Made by a program: the position numbers and the translations under genes. Shown here piece by piece: positions 47,801 to 56,529 of a DNA stretch of 64,000 bases; position 1 is the first letter of the stretch, and the number at the start of each line of letters is the position of its first letter. The DNA is taken from the NCBI GenBank assembly GCA_028015205.1, contig CM051521.1:91860513-91924512 (forward strand), written 5' to 3'. Source of the stretch: Mytilisepta virgata. Taxonomy: Eukaryota > Mollusca > Bivalvia > Mytilida > Mytilidae. Below the pieces are notes generated by a model. That model was not told the DNA's origin. It searched no databases and was given only the letters and a program-made list of their open reading frames with translations.

Positions 47801-48994
47801 CAAAAAGATTGGGGGGTAAGAATTTTTTTTCTTATGACCCCCTTCCATTAAACATTGCCCCCCCCCCCCCCCATTTTTTAACTACAGGTACATATAAATA
47901 TGTTAACCCCAACAGTTTTTATACGACTGTTGCAATAAACAAATAGATATTAGTAATTGTCTAGGATGTTTTGACATCATGGAACTGCTACAATAGATTT
48001 TATATACATGTATAGGTAAAAAATCAATATGTCCCATTATACAGCGAAAGCAATCAGGGGAGGTAATATATGTTAAATTGGAAATTGGTCATTTGAATAG
48101 ACTCCTTAAGTAAAGTTAGGTGAGGTACTTTGAATATATGCAGTTGTACGTTTTAATTTAATTGTAGATAAAGTTCAAATTAAAATTACAAGCGAAAATA
48201 ATTTATCTTTATTTTTATTCATTTTTTATTAAAAAAAAATTATGAAAATGTCAAAATTAAACATAGTGCCAAATCAAAAAGTTTACTTTTATGTTTTTAG
48301 CAAGAACCGCCAAATTATTCCTATTGTTAAAATATCCGATTTAAGCTTAATTGATCATTTTAAACTGTATTTTCCTTTGAGAAATTTGTTAGAATAATAG
48401 TGACCAATGTACAACTGAAAGCTGTAATAATGAAAATTTTTGTTGTTTTTTACAGAAAAACAGTACTTATTTTTACCTCCCAGTCGATACGTATTTTCTG
48501 GAGCAGAAGTTTATTCTGATGCAGATGACTCAGATACTGATGATGAAAGTGACAATTCATCATTATCATCAATGTCAGATTTAGAAATTAAATCTCCAAC
48601 ACACATACAAAATGTTGAAAACAAAGACTGTCGATCTGGACACTGTGAATTGTCAGTTCACGATAAATTAGGTTGTAGTCCTCATGCTTTAACTCCAGAA
48701 GAAAAGTTGTTTAATGGTTTAATTGACTTGGAAACTGTGGGAGTATCAAAGAAAGTAAATGGTGCACATCTACCAACTGACAAAGTAGGACATGAACATT
48801 CCTTAGGCCACAATAATCACAGCCCTTCAGGTCTGAACAAAAACACCATGGACTCTTATTCGACAAAACTGAACCATTCTTTTAATGGAGGAATGCATCA
48901 ACATTATGAAGAATTTGAACCCAGTGAAATTAAAATGCATTTAAAGAAAGTTTCAAATGGCATTGATAAGGACGTATTTTCTGAAAATATATGA
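29856..48994 (+). CDS. SIRT1: NAD-dependent protein deacetylase sirtuin-1 (SIRT1), ten exons, complete
   Basis: Exons: 29856-29991, 32664-32704, 37385-37487, 38629-38873, 39170-39322, 39662-39809, 39922-40001, 40191-40377, 47141-47815 and 48456-48994 (TGA). All have GT-AG borders and matching phases, giving 768 residues (human 747). SIRT1 removes acyl groups from histone and transcription-factor lysines using NAD, mainly in the nucleus. Visible: a basic KRQK near residue 13 (possible NLS); the core from about residue 95; [20 protein letters not shown] across exons 4-5 (NAD loop); TQNIDTLEQ at 256-264; catalytic His275 in IQCHGSF; zinc cysteines 283, 286, 307 and 310; [11 protein letters not shown] near 350; and EVPQ-like [12 protein letters not shown] in exon 9. 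Exon 10 opens with the ESA segment ([20 protein letters not shown]) that activates the core in vertebrates. The start at 29856 is preferred because the in-frame ATG at 29823 lies before the promoter motifs. Confidence 0.96.
31431..32103. mobile_element. DNA transposon relic with TIRs and a transposase tail, SIRT1 intron 1
   Basis: The ends are CGGGGCTTTTTCTA at 31431 and TAGAAAAAGCCCTG at 32103, a terminal inverted repeat of 14 bp with one or two mismatches. Flanks CCTTA at 31426-31430 and 32104-32108 form a 5-bp target duplication. Near the right end, plus-strand codons at about 31897-31985 read [20 protein letters not shown] and then [10 protein letters not shown] with a stop, which looks like the extreme C terminus of a transposase. 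The rest of the coding region is lost. The TIR style suggests the hAT group, but hAT usually makes 8-bp duplications, so the class is uncertain. Confidence 0.6.
33391..35033 (+). mobile_element. GCTCAC-family element, complete, SIRT1 intron 2
   Basis: Start AGCTCACCTGACCC with complement GGGTCAAGTGAGCT; end CCAGGTGAGC, hairpin AGGCTCttgaGAGCCT, CTCTAG. The order of internal blocks matches 14494-16267 and 49832-51586: one long unit, then GGACCAAACTTTGATGGAAT, then a tandem array with CTTGTCTGAAAC and AACCAAGATGG. The GTCGTC tract is reduced to GTTTGTCGTCCGG. Frames inside are shadows. Confidence 0.8.
35299..36840. mobile_element. Complete Tc1/mariner transposon in SIRT1 intron 2
   Basis: Terminal inverted repeats: ACTGAACCGCAAAAGAAACG on the left from 35300 and its complement (with one T/C change) on the right up to 36839. 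TA dinucleotides flank it at 35297-35298 and 36841-36842, the standard Tc1/mariner target duplication. Length is 1542 bp, typical for Tc1. It carries one intact transposase frame on the minus strand. Matching ends and an open frame suggest a young insertion, possibly still mobile. Confidence 0.9.
35491..36528 (-). CDS. Tc1-family transposase, intact
   Basis: The 345-residue frame, usual length for Tc1, begins [19 protein letters not shown], the first helix-turn-helix of the paired-like DNA-binding domain. A GRPR-type linker follows (RPRSGRPQV, residues 52-60), then a second helix-turn-helix (about 68-115). The catalytic triad is Asp151 (IIFSDESRY), Asp247 (FQQDNARAH) and Glu282 ([13 protein letters not shown]), with 34 residues between the last two, i.e. 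DD34E. The WGG block at 185-195 ([13 protein letters not shown]) is conserved in the family. The enzyme excises the element and pastes it at TA sites. The frame has no stop or frameshift. It is encoded opposite to SIRT1 and has a higher GC content than the surrounding intron. Confidence 0.95.
   Translation of the reverse strand: MPRLTPQQREQAIGRLDAGQSARVIANDFNCAVRKIERLRTRYNATNSTNDRPRSGRPQVTTPRQNRGIVRHHLMNRFTPAAETARNTVGTHGRPISDDTVRRRLAARNMRCRRPARGPILTPRHRQARLQWATQRQNWRNRQWRNIIFSDESRYCISTADGRTRVWRRRGERYQDSCILETDAWGGPSIMVWGGIGLNVKLGPVIFQNLGPGRGNGVTAARYIDQVLTPHVQPHFARHQNKTFQQDNARAHTARATRDFLQQNNINVMDWPALSPDLNPIEHLWDEVQRRLNNEQPSPTTAAELSQAFQRVWARIPMAFINRLINSMYRRCAAVIGAGGGHTRY
36965..37181. mobile_element. 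Foldback MITE with three 58-bp direct units and one inverted unit
   Basis: The left arm reads TTTCCCTTGCATTAGTGAAA then TATGAAGATTTG; the right end is its complement, closing CCAAGGGAAA. ATTAG recurs at 36976, 37034 and 37092, giving three direct copies of a 58-bp unit holding GAGGAAAGGCATGTTTCCCG, and the last copy is inverted. The frame on the minus strand across it is a shadow. It sits just after the Tc1 element in SIRT1 intron 2. Confidence 0.75.
40402..41721 (+). mobile_element. Divergent GCTCAC-family element with a nested MITE, SIRT1 intron 8
   Basis: It starts AGCTCACCTGGCC only 24 bp after the exon 8 donor and runs to GCCAGGCGAGCCTCTAATT, where the 3' hairpin is mostly lost. Inside, a unit of 130 bp is repeated twice (TTGATGAAACTTTATATGAA at 40502 and 40632), followed by further diverged units with TCTGAAACTAC and TGATGAATAaCATGGCTGCC. 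A hairpin element interrupts one unit at 40886-41027. Frames on both strands here are shadows. Confidence 0.65.
40886..41027. mobile_element. Hairpin MITE nested in a repeat unit
   Basis: The arms are CCTGGGCGCCATAAA and TTTATGGTGCCCAGG. The neighbouring unit at about 41335-41365 gives the empty site: TTCTGGTTGATGAATAAC without the insert, against TTCTGG, insert, CCTGGTTGGATGAATAGC here. The flanking CTGG repeated on both sides may be the target duplication. Confidence 0.7.
42296..43168 (+). repeat. Tandem array of about 160 bp with G runs, ending in a GTCTTCC hairpin
   Basis: The phrase CAAAACTTCTATCCTCAACT recurs at 42354, 42510, 42674 and 42998 (spacings 156, 164 and 324; the last is widened by an inserted hairpin element). 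Each is preceded by a G run of 6-18 and followed by TGCACAGGTGTGCATATATA and TTTCATTTTTAGAAAA. The array closes at 43143-43168 with GGCGACACATGTCTTCC and complement GGAAGAC, the same hairpin that ends the repeat at 1669-2064. Its 5' terminus was not found. Confidence 0.7.
42718..42866. mobile_element. Near-perfect hairpin MITE with arms of about 52 bp
   Basis: The left arm AGGAACCTGAGTGAGTTATC continues through TTTTCCTAACCAATGTAGAT and AAGGGAGATAAT; the right arm is its complement with almost no mismatch, ending CTCACTCAGGTTCCT. Sister units at 42540-42560 and 43025-43045 give the empty site (CAAAGGAATTTGAT). The near-identity of the arms implies a recent insertion. Confidence 0.8.
44530..44945. 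repeat. G-run repeat block, first copy
   Basis: Long G runs (44558-44575, 44871-44889 and 44908-44923) flank sequence containing CACAGCATATTGTATTGCAC and CATATGACCAATTCTAAGTT. The same block reappears at 46440-46650, on the other side of the ACCGG element, consistent with an insertion splitting a tandem array. Confidence 0.6.
44981..46307 (-). mobile_element. ACCGG-family element carrying a 161-bp satellite
   Basis: Read on the minus strand it follows a T run with AACCGGATTTTC (46307-46296) and its own complement GAAAATATCGGTT, then a (CCGC)-type G/C tract (46200-46260). About seven units of exactly 161 bp follow (boundaries step 45247, 45408, 45569, 45730 and 45891). It ends GGAAAATCCGGTTT, a hairpin GCTGTCattcGACAGC and CTCTTG before TT (44981). 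Units share AGAACCATAACTCCTGAACG and ACATATTAAAATTTGAAAAG at well over 90 percent identity by eye. The 76-codon frames on the minus strand repeat with the array and are not genes. Confidence 0.78.
46320..46860. repeat. G-run repeat block, second copy
   Basis: G runs at about 46339, 46384 and 46457 are followed by CACAGCATATTGTATTGCAC and TTCTGTGTCAGAAACCTAT, the latter present twice (46566 and 46768). It is related to 44530-44945. Confidence 0.6.
47816..48455 (+). other. SIRT1 intron 9 with a C run near the donor
   Basis: The intron separates the long acidic exon 9 from the ESA exon. A C run of about 14 lies at 47858-47872, some 45 bp after the donor. The 639-bp intron otherwise holds nothing recognised. 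Confidence 0.5.
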
Positions 48995-49398
48995 TTTGAA
49001 GACTATGTAGGGAAATTGCATTTAAGATTTATACATTGTTTAATTTAAGCTCTTTATAATTGTTTATTTAATCAGATTGTTATTTTGATTTTTATTCCAA
49101 TCCCTACATCAGATCAGTGTGAATATGTATAGTTTTAACATGTTTACAATCAGAATCATTCATGTAAACATAGTTTGTAGTTACATCTTCTACTTTACTC
49201 ATTGTCATGTTACATTATTGTCTTTCATTACTAAAATTTTACAAAATTTTAGATTGACTTATTTTGTTATGTAAAATGTTTAGAATTTGAGATACCTTGA
49301 TTTAAATGTTGGAAAAAATTTAATTGTGGCATATAATTGGCTACACTTTAAATGGCACAATAACATTATTTCATTCTTTTAACATCTATATATATGTA

Positions 49399-49404
49399 AT
49401 AAAA
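49399..49404 (+). terminator. Candidate SIRT1 polyadenylation signal
   Basis: AATAAA lies 405 bp after the stop codon, before the next repeat. It is the first well-placed hexamer in this orientation that I see; alternative sites are possible. Confidence 0.4.
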
Positions 49405-49831
49405 CCCTCAGTTTAAAATTTTCAAAATACAGTTGACTTCATTTATAACAAAGTCCAGGGGATTCTCCATGATTTCATTACGGGCATTGTTGGTTATAAG
49501 AGAAACCGGAGAGTCACATCACCTATCAAAGTTTCTGTGTTGGTTTCAGTTTGAAAAAATATTTCCATTCTGATACAATTTAATTATTAGTTTTATTACA
49601 TTGATTATGGTGATTTATCGTAATTTCCAGTGAAAATAAATTCAATATTTTCACTATGTGCTTTCCATTTGCTGTCCCTAATCATCAGAGAACATCTGCA
49701 AACTGGAAGTTGACGTACAAACTATCACTGTTTGCCATAGATATCATAACACTAGCAGTGTCAGATATGATGCCTAATTTGGACTGGCCAACACATAAGG
49801 AACGTCACCTGAAAACTATTATATAATTTTT

Positions 49832-51586
49832 AGCTCACCTGACCCAAAGTGTCAAGTGAGCTATTCTCATCACTTGGCGTCCGTCGTCGTAGTCTGTTAA
49901 CTTTTACAAAAATCTTCTCCTCTGAAACTACTGGGCCTAATTGAACCAAACTTGGCCACAAGCATCATTAAGGTATCTAGTTTAACAAAATATGTCCGAT
50001 GACCCCGCCTGCCAACCAACATGGCTGACATGGCTAAAAATAGAACGTAGGGGTAAACTGCAGTTTTTGTCTTATATCTCAAAAAGTAAAGCAATTAGAG
50101 CTAAACTGACAGGGTAAAAATGTTCATCAGGTCAAGATCTACCTGTCATGAAATTTTCAGACGAATCTGTCAACCCTTTGTTGGGTTATTGCCCCTGAAT
50201 TGTTCATTTTAAGGAAATTTTGTTATTATCTTGAATATTATTATAGATAAAGACAAATTATAAACAGCAAAAATGTTCAACAAAGTAAGATCTACAAATA
50301 AGTCAAATGACCAAAATCAATGATTGACCCTTTATAGGAGTTTTTGCCCTTTTTAGACGGCATCCAGCGTAAACTTTCCTTTAAAGATCTTTTTCTCTCA
50401 AACCACGGCCAATTGAGACCAAACTTTGGTGGAATGGTCCTTGGGTGGCCCCCTTCCAACAATATGTCTGGCATCCCTGACTTCTAACCGACATGGCTGC
50501 TGTTACTAAAAATAGAAAAAAGAGGGAGGGGTGAATTTTAAAAATCTTCTTATATGAAACTGCAAGGCCAGTTGGAACCAAAGTTGGCAGTAATGGTTCT
50601 TAGGAGGTTCTCTTTCAGAAATATGTCCAATGACCTGGACTGTTAACTAGCCGAACTTAGTTTAACAAAGGGCCCTATGGGAAAATTCATTGAAAAATGT
50701 TCTTGTCTTAAACCACTTGACCAATTGGAACCAGACTTGGCAGCAATGGTCCTTATATGATCCTCTTACAGAAGTGTGTCAGATGACCTGGACTGTCAAC
50801 CAAGATGGCCGCCACACCCGAACTTAGTTTAACATAGGGCCCTATAGGAAAATTAATTGAAAAATCTTCTTGTCTGAAACCACTTGACATATTGGAGCCG
50901 GACTTGGCACCATTGGTCCTTAGGAGGTACTTTTTCAGAAAAGTGTCTGATTTCGTGGACTGTGAACCAAGATGGCCGCCATAGCAGAACTTAGTTTAAC
51001 ATAGGACCCTATGGGAAATTCAATCAAAAATCTTGTCTGAAACCACTAAGCCAATTAGAATTAGACTTGGTAGCAATGTTCCTTAGATGGTCCTCTTTCA
51101 GAATTTTGTGCGATGACCCAGACTGTCAACCAAGATGGCCACCACACCTGAACTTAGTTTAACCTAGGGCCCTATGGAAAAATTAATTGTCTGAAACCAC
51201 TTGACATATTGGAGCCAGACTTGGCAGCATTGGTCCTTAGGAGGTCCTCTTTCAGAAATGTGTCCAATCACCCGTATTGTCAACCAAGATGGCTGCCACA
51301 CCAAACTTTGTTAAATATTGGACCCTATAGGAAAATTCATTTAAAAATCTTCTTGTGTGAAACCGCTTAGCCAGTTGGAACAAGACTTAGCAGAAATGGT
51401 CCTTAGATGGTTTTCTTTTAGAAATATATTCGTTGACCTGGACCGTCAACCAAGATGACCGCCACAGCTGAAATTAGAATCCTATAGAAAAACCAGCCAA
51501 ATTGACTGCAACACTTAAATTTTTAGGTCTGCTCAAGGTGAAAAGTTAAATCCAGGTGAGCTATACAGGCTCTGGAGAGCCTCTAG
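49832..51586 (+). mobile_element. GCTCAC-family element, complete, downstream of SIRT1
   Basis: Start AGCTCACCTGACCC with complement AGTGTCAAGTGAGCT (one mismatch against the usual GGGTC); GTCCGTCGTCGTAGTC tract; end CCAGGTGAGC, hairpin AGGCTCtggaGAGCCT and CTCTAG, then T's. Block order is the same as in 14494-16267 and 33391-35033. AAACTTGGCC, GGTCCTTAGGAGGT and AACCAAGATGGC recur in the tandem half. Confidence 0.8.
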
Positions 51587-53477
51587 TTTTTTTTTTATAA
51601 AATCTCAGATGATAAATGGCAATACACTGAAATACAGGGGAAATTTGAACATCTTGCACAAAAATAGTTCGAAATTTATCACCTCAAGACGGGGATCCAT
51701 TCAAAAATAACATAAAAATGATGCTGTGATCTTAATTTTATGGTTGATTATGACTTTGTTGTCTGTTACCACTGAGATTAAGGTTTTAAATAGGTTGAGC
51801 GGAGTTCAGTTGAAAACAGATAGATGTAATTTGTCAATATACTTCATCACACATTCTGATTGTTTTTTTTTCAGTACAGTTAACTCTCATTATTACAAAG
51901 TTGAAGAGACTGTAAAAAAAAAATGAGATCATGAGTAAATGTTTAGGTTTACTGAAGAAGTTCAGTGGGAGTACCTTTTATCAATATGAAACTTAGTCAG
52001 ACAATACCTCTCTGTGTTTATTTCAAATTTACATCCAAAAGACCAAAGGATGTTGTAACTTTAATGTTTCTAAATTATTGCGGTTAAGGTTCATGTTGAC
52101 TAGCTAACATCAGAGAAATAGAATCTCCTACCATATCGGAAATTAAATTTTTTTTAAAACTAGCATGGAAAAGGGGTCCATGTCGTGTCTATGGTAATTT
52201 TCACACCCAATTGCAGTATTTTGAAATCCTTCCTTATTTCTTTCGTCTTATTTGCAATGGCAAAATAATACAAAATACGGGGAAACAAATTTTAAGGATT
52301 CACAGTAGTTCTACCAACCTCAGGTCATTCAAAATTGACAAAATATGAATCGCCAAAAAAGTTTCGTATTGTGTCTCGCTGCTGATATTTCACGATAGGT
52401 ATTTATATGCATGCAGAAACCTGATAATTTTCGCTTTAGATATGCTGTGCAGTGGCGGATTTATCGGGGCGGGGAGGGGGGGCACAGGGGTCACGTGACA
52501 CCCCCCTTCCCCCCCTTCTGAGGTCACCTAAAAAAACTTCTACTGTACTAGATACAACACTTCTCATCGTTGAAAATTTCCAAAGGCAAATATTAAGAAA
52601 GTGACCATAACAAATTATCTATTGTAATGGTTGATTGACAACTACTTGTGAAAAGTAACATGTTTTTAATGGGACTTTACCTTGCTAGTGCTTTAGTTTC
52701 TGTGCTGTCTTGTTCTAGTTTTGTTTAGTTTATTATACGTTTTTTATTCTTTTAGTTGTACATGTATCCGTGTGGTGTTTGTTTGTTGTGTTCTCCTTAC
52801 TATGTCTTTTCCTTGGACTTCGAATTTGTGGACTTTTCCCACTGTTTTGTCGCTTCGGTATTCTTTTGCCGATATTTGCAAACATTTGTAATCTTTCTCT
52901 GATGTGTGACTTTTAAAGCTCTGTATATATAACCTCTGGCAGCAAGTCTTACATCTTTTGTTTGAACAAGCCTGACATTGGCCAGTTGATGATTGTACAC
53001 CTTTCAGGTATCAAGGCTAACATCTCAACTAAGCATTAAGCATTAACCATACAATGCAAACTAAAAAATAAAAAAACTTCTAAAAATTTGCAAAACAACA
53101 TCAAAATAAAACAAATAAAATTGTGAATTATAAAAATAATTCAAAGTTAGCAAAATTTTCGCATCACTGAGATCCTTCATCAGTGCTGTCGCAACTTTTT
53201 TAGACGTTTATATACATATATATCAGTTTTTCCCCAGTCCCAGCATTTCCCTCTAATTGTATGAATCTATAATGAGCAAATTTCCCCCCTTTTTTGTTTT
53301 TTAAAAATAAATATTTCATTCCCCAGAAACATTTCTTAACAAGAACAAAATAAATATTTCGTTCCCACAAACAATTATTTTGTTCCTTCGAAATAATTAT
53401 GCTTTCGTTTGAATTGAAATCATTTAGTGAGAACGAAATGCATCTCTTACGAACAAAGTACCATTCTATGTGAACTT
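51587..53477. other. Intergenic DNA, no gene seen
   Basis: It contains a G-rich stretch (AGTGGCGGATTTATCGGGGC at 52452, then runs of G and C to 52520) that resembles ends of unclassified repeats, and polyA-rich sequence near 53060-53130. Nothing else can be supported. Confidence 0.35.
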
Positions 53478-53488
53478 TCTTATGAGCG

Positions 53489-53754
53489 GAGGGGGGGGGG
53501 GGGGGGGGTGCCTCGGTGGCCGAGTGGTCTAGGTAGTTCGTCATGACTACTAATGATCACTAGCCTGTCAACACTGAGGTTGTGAGTTCGAATCTCACCT
53601 GTGGCGGGGTGTGTTCGACTCCGATCTAAAATTGACAAGGTCGGTGGTTCTCTCCGGGTACTCCGGCTTCCTCCACCAATAAAAACTGGCCGCCGCGAAA
53701 TAGCCAAATGTGCTGAAAATGGTGTAAAACCCCAACTAAACAAACAAACAAACA
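53489..53754 (+). mobile_element. tRNA-derived SINE, plus strand
   Basis: A G run leads into GCCTCGGTGGCCGAGTGGTC (box A) and GTGAGTTCGAATCTCACC (box B) of a Leu/Ser-like tRNA head. TCTCCGGGTACTCCGGCTTC is the conserved central block and CAAACAAACAAAC the tail. Flanks TCTTATGAGCG at 53478-53488 and 53755-53765 form a perfect 11-bp target duplication. The minus-strand frame here is a shadow. Confidence 0.85.
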
Positions 53755-53765
53755 TCTTATGAGCG

Positions 53766-54918
53766 AACAAAATATTACTTGTTTTTTTCCTGCGTTAATT
53801 ATTTTTATGAATTAGCACTGTGAGTAACTTCTTAACCACTTTTTGCAAGTAAATTGCGATTCGAACGATATTTATAGTCATAAAATAAAGGGACAGCGAC
53901 AAGACTGTCTTGTCAAAAAGTGTTTATAATTTTGATGGATCTATCAATTTTATTGAACATGTTGACTTGTATATCTGTTTTGTGGGGAAAAAATGGCCAA
54001 TATGATCAATTCAGTGGGAAAACTGGACCGTGCCTTAATTATTTCCGTGGGTTAAAACTATATCAGTCCTGGAAAAATGGTTGTAGTACACCAGCACCAA
54101 CTTGTTAAAATGTATATCAGCGGTGCACAAAAACTGAATATTTAGTTCTTCCACGTACCATCTACTTTGGTGGATGCGAGGTGCTCAAGAAGACAAAAAT
54201 GATACATGTAGGTTAAATTGCCGCTACGTGGGCTACTCTCACACTATTAAAATTATTTTTAGAATATTGCTTGTAGTCTCCGAGAATCTTTGAGGAGACA
54301 TCATTTGTATCCAAAATTGCTATATTCATTGAATATTTATGAATAACACTGGAATGAAATACAGTGTAAAGCCTAAATGAAGTTTGAAGGTCAAAGGAAA
54401 TTTTGACCGTCATTACTCAAAGATGTTATTGTTAATATTTGTGACGTCTTCAAGAAAACTGGATCGCAACGTAACAATTACAGTAAAGCATGGATAGAAA
54501 CCAGCTGAATACAAGACGTAATTCAGAATATGAGGTAAAATTTGTTGTTTTATTCACAAGTTCTTTACTAAAATTTTAACAAAGATTACGGTACAGAATT
54601 GATACGTTCATTTCTTAGACATAACTAAAGCCTTCGGCCTTCATCTATGTTAGGGGACCCACGCAATGGAAGGGTTAGGATGAGGTATGGTTTTAGAGTT
54701 AGGGTTAGTAATTTACTAAAAAAAAATATGATAGGCAGATGCAACAACGGCAGCTGTTTACTTTCTTTGGGTCAAAGAGATAAGCAGAAATCGGTTAAGC
54801 GATACATTTCTTCTAATTTTTCCTATTTCCTATTATATCCAACAAAAAAAGCTCAGCAAACTTCTGTATGTATGTTCCATCCTTTACCGTGTTTACATTT
54901 CAGGGTTAATTAAATGCC
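53766..54918. other. Region upstream of the 195-codon gene
   Basis: The likely promoter and 5' UTR of the next gene. A possible first exon ends at about 54534 (GAATATGAG/GTAAAATT), with an acceptor TTTACATTTCAG at 54903; joining them leaves the 54919 ATG as the first long frame. A short telomere-like stretch (TTAGAGTTAGGGTTAG) lies at 54691-54708. Confidence 0.35.
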
Positions 54919-55506
54919 ATGACAAATAATCAGATTTATTATTACGGTGGCGTTTATCCTGTGCAGACGAGCCTGGTTGCTCCGGTACAGGCTTTAACGT
55001 CCACAGATTTACGAGATGAGTCTGGTGATGGTTCTCTTTCTGGTTGCGAAGAATTGCAAAATCAACAAAATGAAAGCAGTATTAAGCGTCAATGCGATCG
55101 ATTTCAACAGCTAAATTCATTTAGCATAGATTCAGATTCAGCCACTAGCATCGATTACCCGAAGCCACACAACAGCAGCTTTAAGCGGCAAAAAGCAAGT
55201 CGCTCTCAAAACAACATGTCTAAATCAGACGAGATTGAAATGGATTTTGAAATATATCAGACATCGCTTTTGAAAAATGCATTTGCACCGTGTCCACTAC
55301 AGGTTCCAATTGAAGAAAATTGTTTTCGCCCGCGTGCAACGTCTACCCCGACAATGTCCCCGAACAATTCAGATAAAATGTCGACATCTACAAATCAGTC
55401 GACAGGGACCACAAAAAAACCAGTAAAGAGAAAAGTACAATTTCGTACAGAAGAGGATGAAGCAGTGTATTATTTGCAGACGAAATATCTTAATACTGAA
55501 ATCTAG
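54919..55506 (+). CDS. Uncharacterised 195-residue protein with an RVxF-like motif
   Basis: I do not recognise the family. The frame starts MTNNQIYYYGGVYPVQ and is set by an in-frame TAA 12 bases before the ATG. It is rich in Ser, Asn, Gln and charged residues, with no membrane segment and little predicted fold. Near the C terminus KPVKRKVQFRTEEDEAVYYL contains KRKVQF, a fit to the protein phosphatase 1 docking motif ([RK]-x-[VI]-x-[FW]), followed by an acidic helix-like end. Higher GC and varied codons than the surrounding DNA support real coding. A single coding exon is likely, with a 5' UTR intron upstream. The PP1 link is inference from a short motif. Confidence 0.6.
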   Translation: MTNNQIYYYGGVYPVQTSLVAPVQALTSTDLRDESGDGSLSGCEELQNQQNESSIKRQCDRFQQLNSFSIDSDSATSIDYPKPHNSSFKRQKASRSQNNMSKSDEIEMDFEIYQTSLLKNAFAPCPLQVPIEENCFRPRATSTPTMSPNNSDKMSTSTNQSTGTTKKPVKRKVQFRTEEDEAVYYLQTKYLNTEI

Positions 55507-55521
55507 CATAATCTTGTTTAA

Positions 55522-55605
55522 AGAATTTCAAATTAGTAATCATGTTTATAGAATTTCAAATTAGTAATCATGTTTATAGAATTTCAAATTAGTAATCATG
55601 TTTCA
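55522..55605. repeat. 28-bp tandem repeat, three copies
   Basis: AGAATTTCAAATTAGTAATC plus ATGTTTAT recurs at 55522, 55550 and 55578, just past the stop codon of the preceding frame, so it lies in its presumed 3' UTR. Confidence 0.8.
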
Positions 55606-55606
55606 A

Positions 55607-56529
55607 TTTAAGCTGTAAAGTTCTTGCGAAGTCTTATCTTTCATTATAATATACTTTAAAATAATCCTTTTTATATCCAAGTTCATATATTATTATTTTT
55701 ATAAATGATATATAATGTTATTAAATATATTTGTTATATTATATAAATACATTGTACGTATCTTTTAAGAAATATTTGTTGTGTCCTTTTTTGCAAATCA
55801 CTCAAGATACACTAGTTGACACATGTGACATGGATACTTTAACCTTGGAAGTTTAAAAAATCGGTTTTAATTGGACCTTCAGCAAAGTTTTGCAGAAATT
55901 AGAGTCCTGTCGAGTAGTTTAAAACGGCAACGAGATCGGTATACGTGTATCAATTTGAATAGCAGACGTTGTTAGTAAACACGTGTAAGATTTGCTCAGT
56001 TCATGCCTGTTTCAACCAAAATGCGATAAAAAAATTAATCTGATTTACTATATGCTTTTCTGTAACATTGAAGGTAAACACGTTGAGATAATACGCCTTA
56101 TCTGAAATGTTGAAAAGTAGGTCAGAATGCCAAAATGCCCCAAAATAGAAACAACTAAACATAACTGAAGAAAGAAACTGGCAATACAGCCATTAAACTA
56201 CGAACCTGACGCGAGGTTCTTGTATTTGAATACGACTGCTCAGGCTGACTACATAAAAGTCTCTTCTTGGAAATTTATCTAATTTCAACCAAAATGCTAT
56301 TTCATGAAAGCAAGAAACAATGAAATCTTCGCAACTATTAAAGCTGTTTAATTTGTTCTATAGAAACTTTTCGGTTATATGTAGCCCTGAACTAGTTTAA
56401 TGTTTATTTTGGAATACACTGCTGGAAGATCAAGTACTTTGAGTGTATTTCTGTAGTGTCCACGTGGTTTCAAAATATATGTTTACGGGACTTTGTTTTC
56501 TAGAACTTAGATCTGTAGGGAGGCGAATT
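55607..56529. other. Intergenic DNA, nothing recognised
   Basis: AT-rich sequence after the 195-codon gene. It may hold that gene's 3' end; no clear AATAAA is seen close by. Confidence 0.35.

Noticed and set aside
53509..53600. Possible tRNA-Leu/Ser gene
   Set aside because: Box A and box B are good, but the sequence continues into a SINE body and CAAA tail and is flanked by an 11-bp target duplication; a second copy at 28508 has the same layout.
54648..54708. Interstitial telomere repeat
   Set aside because: Only TTAGGGTTAG plus degenerate neighbours is present, too short to call telomeric.
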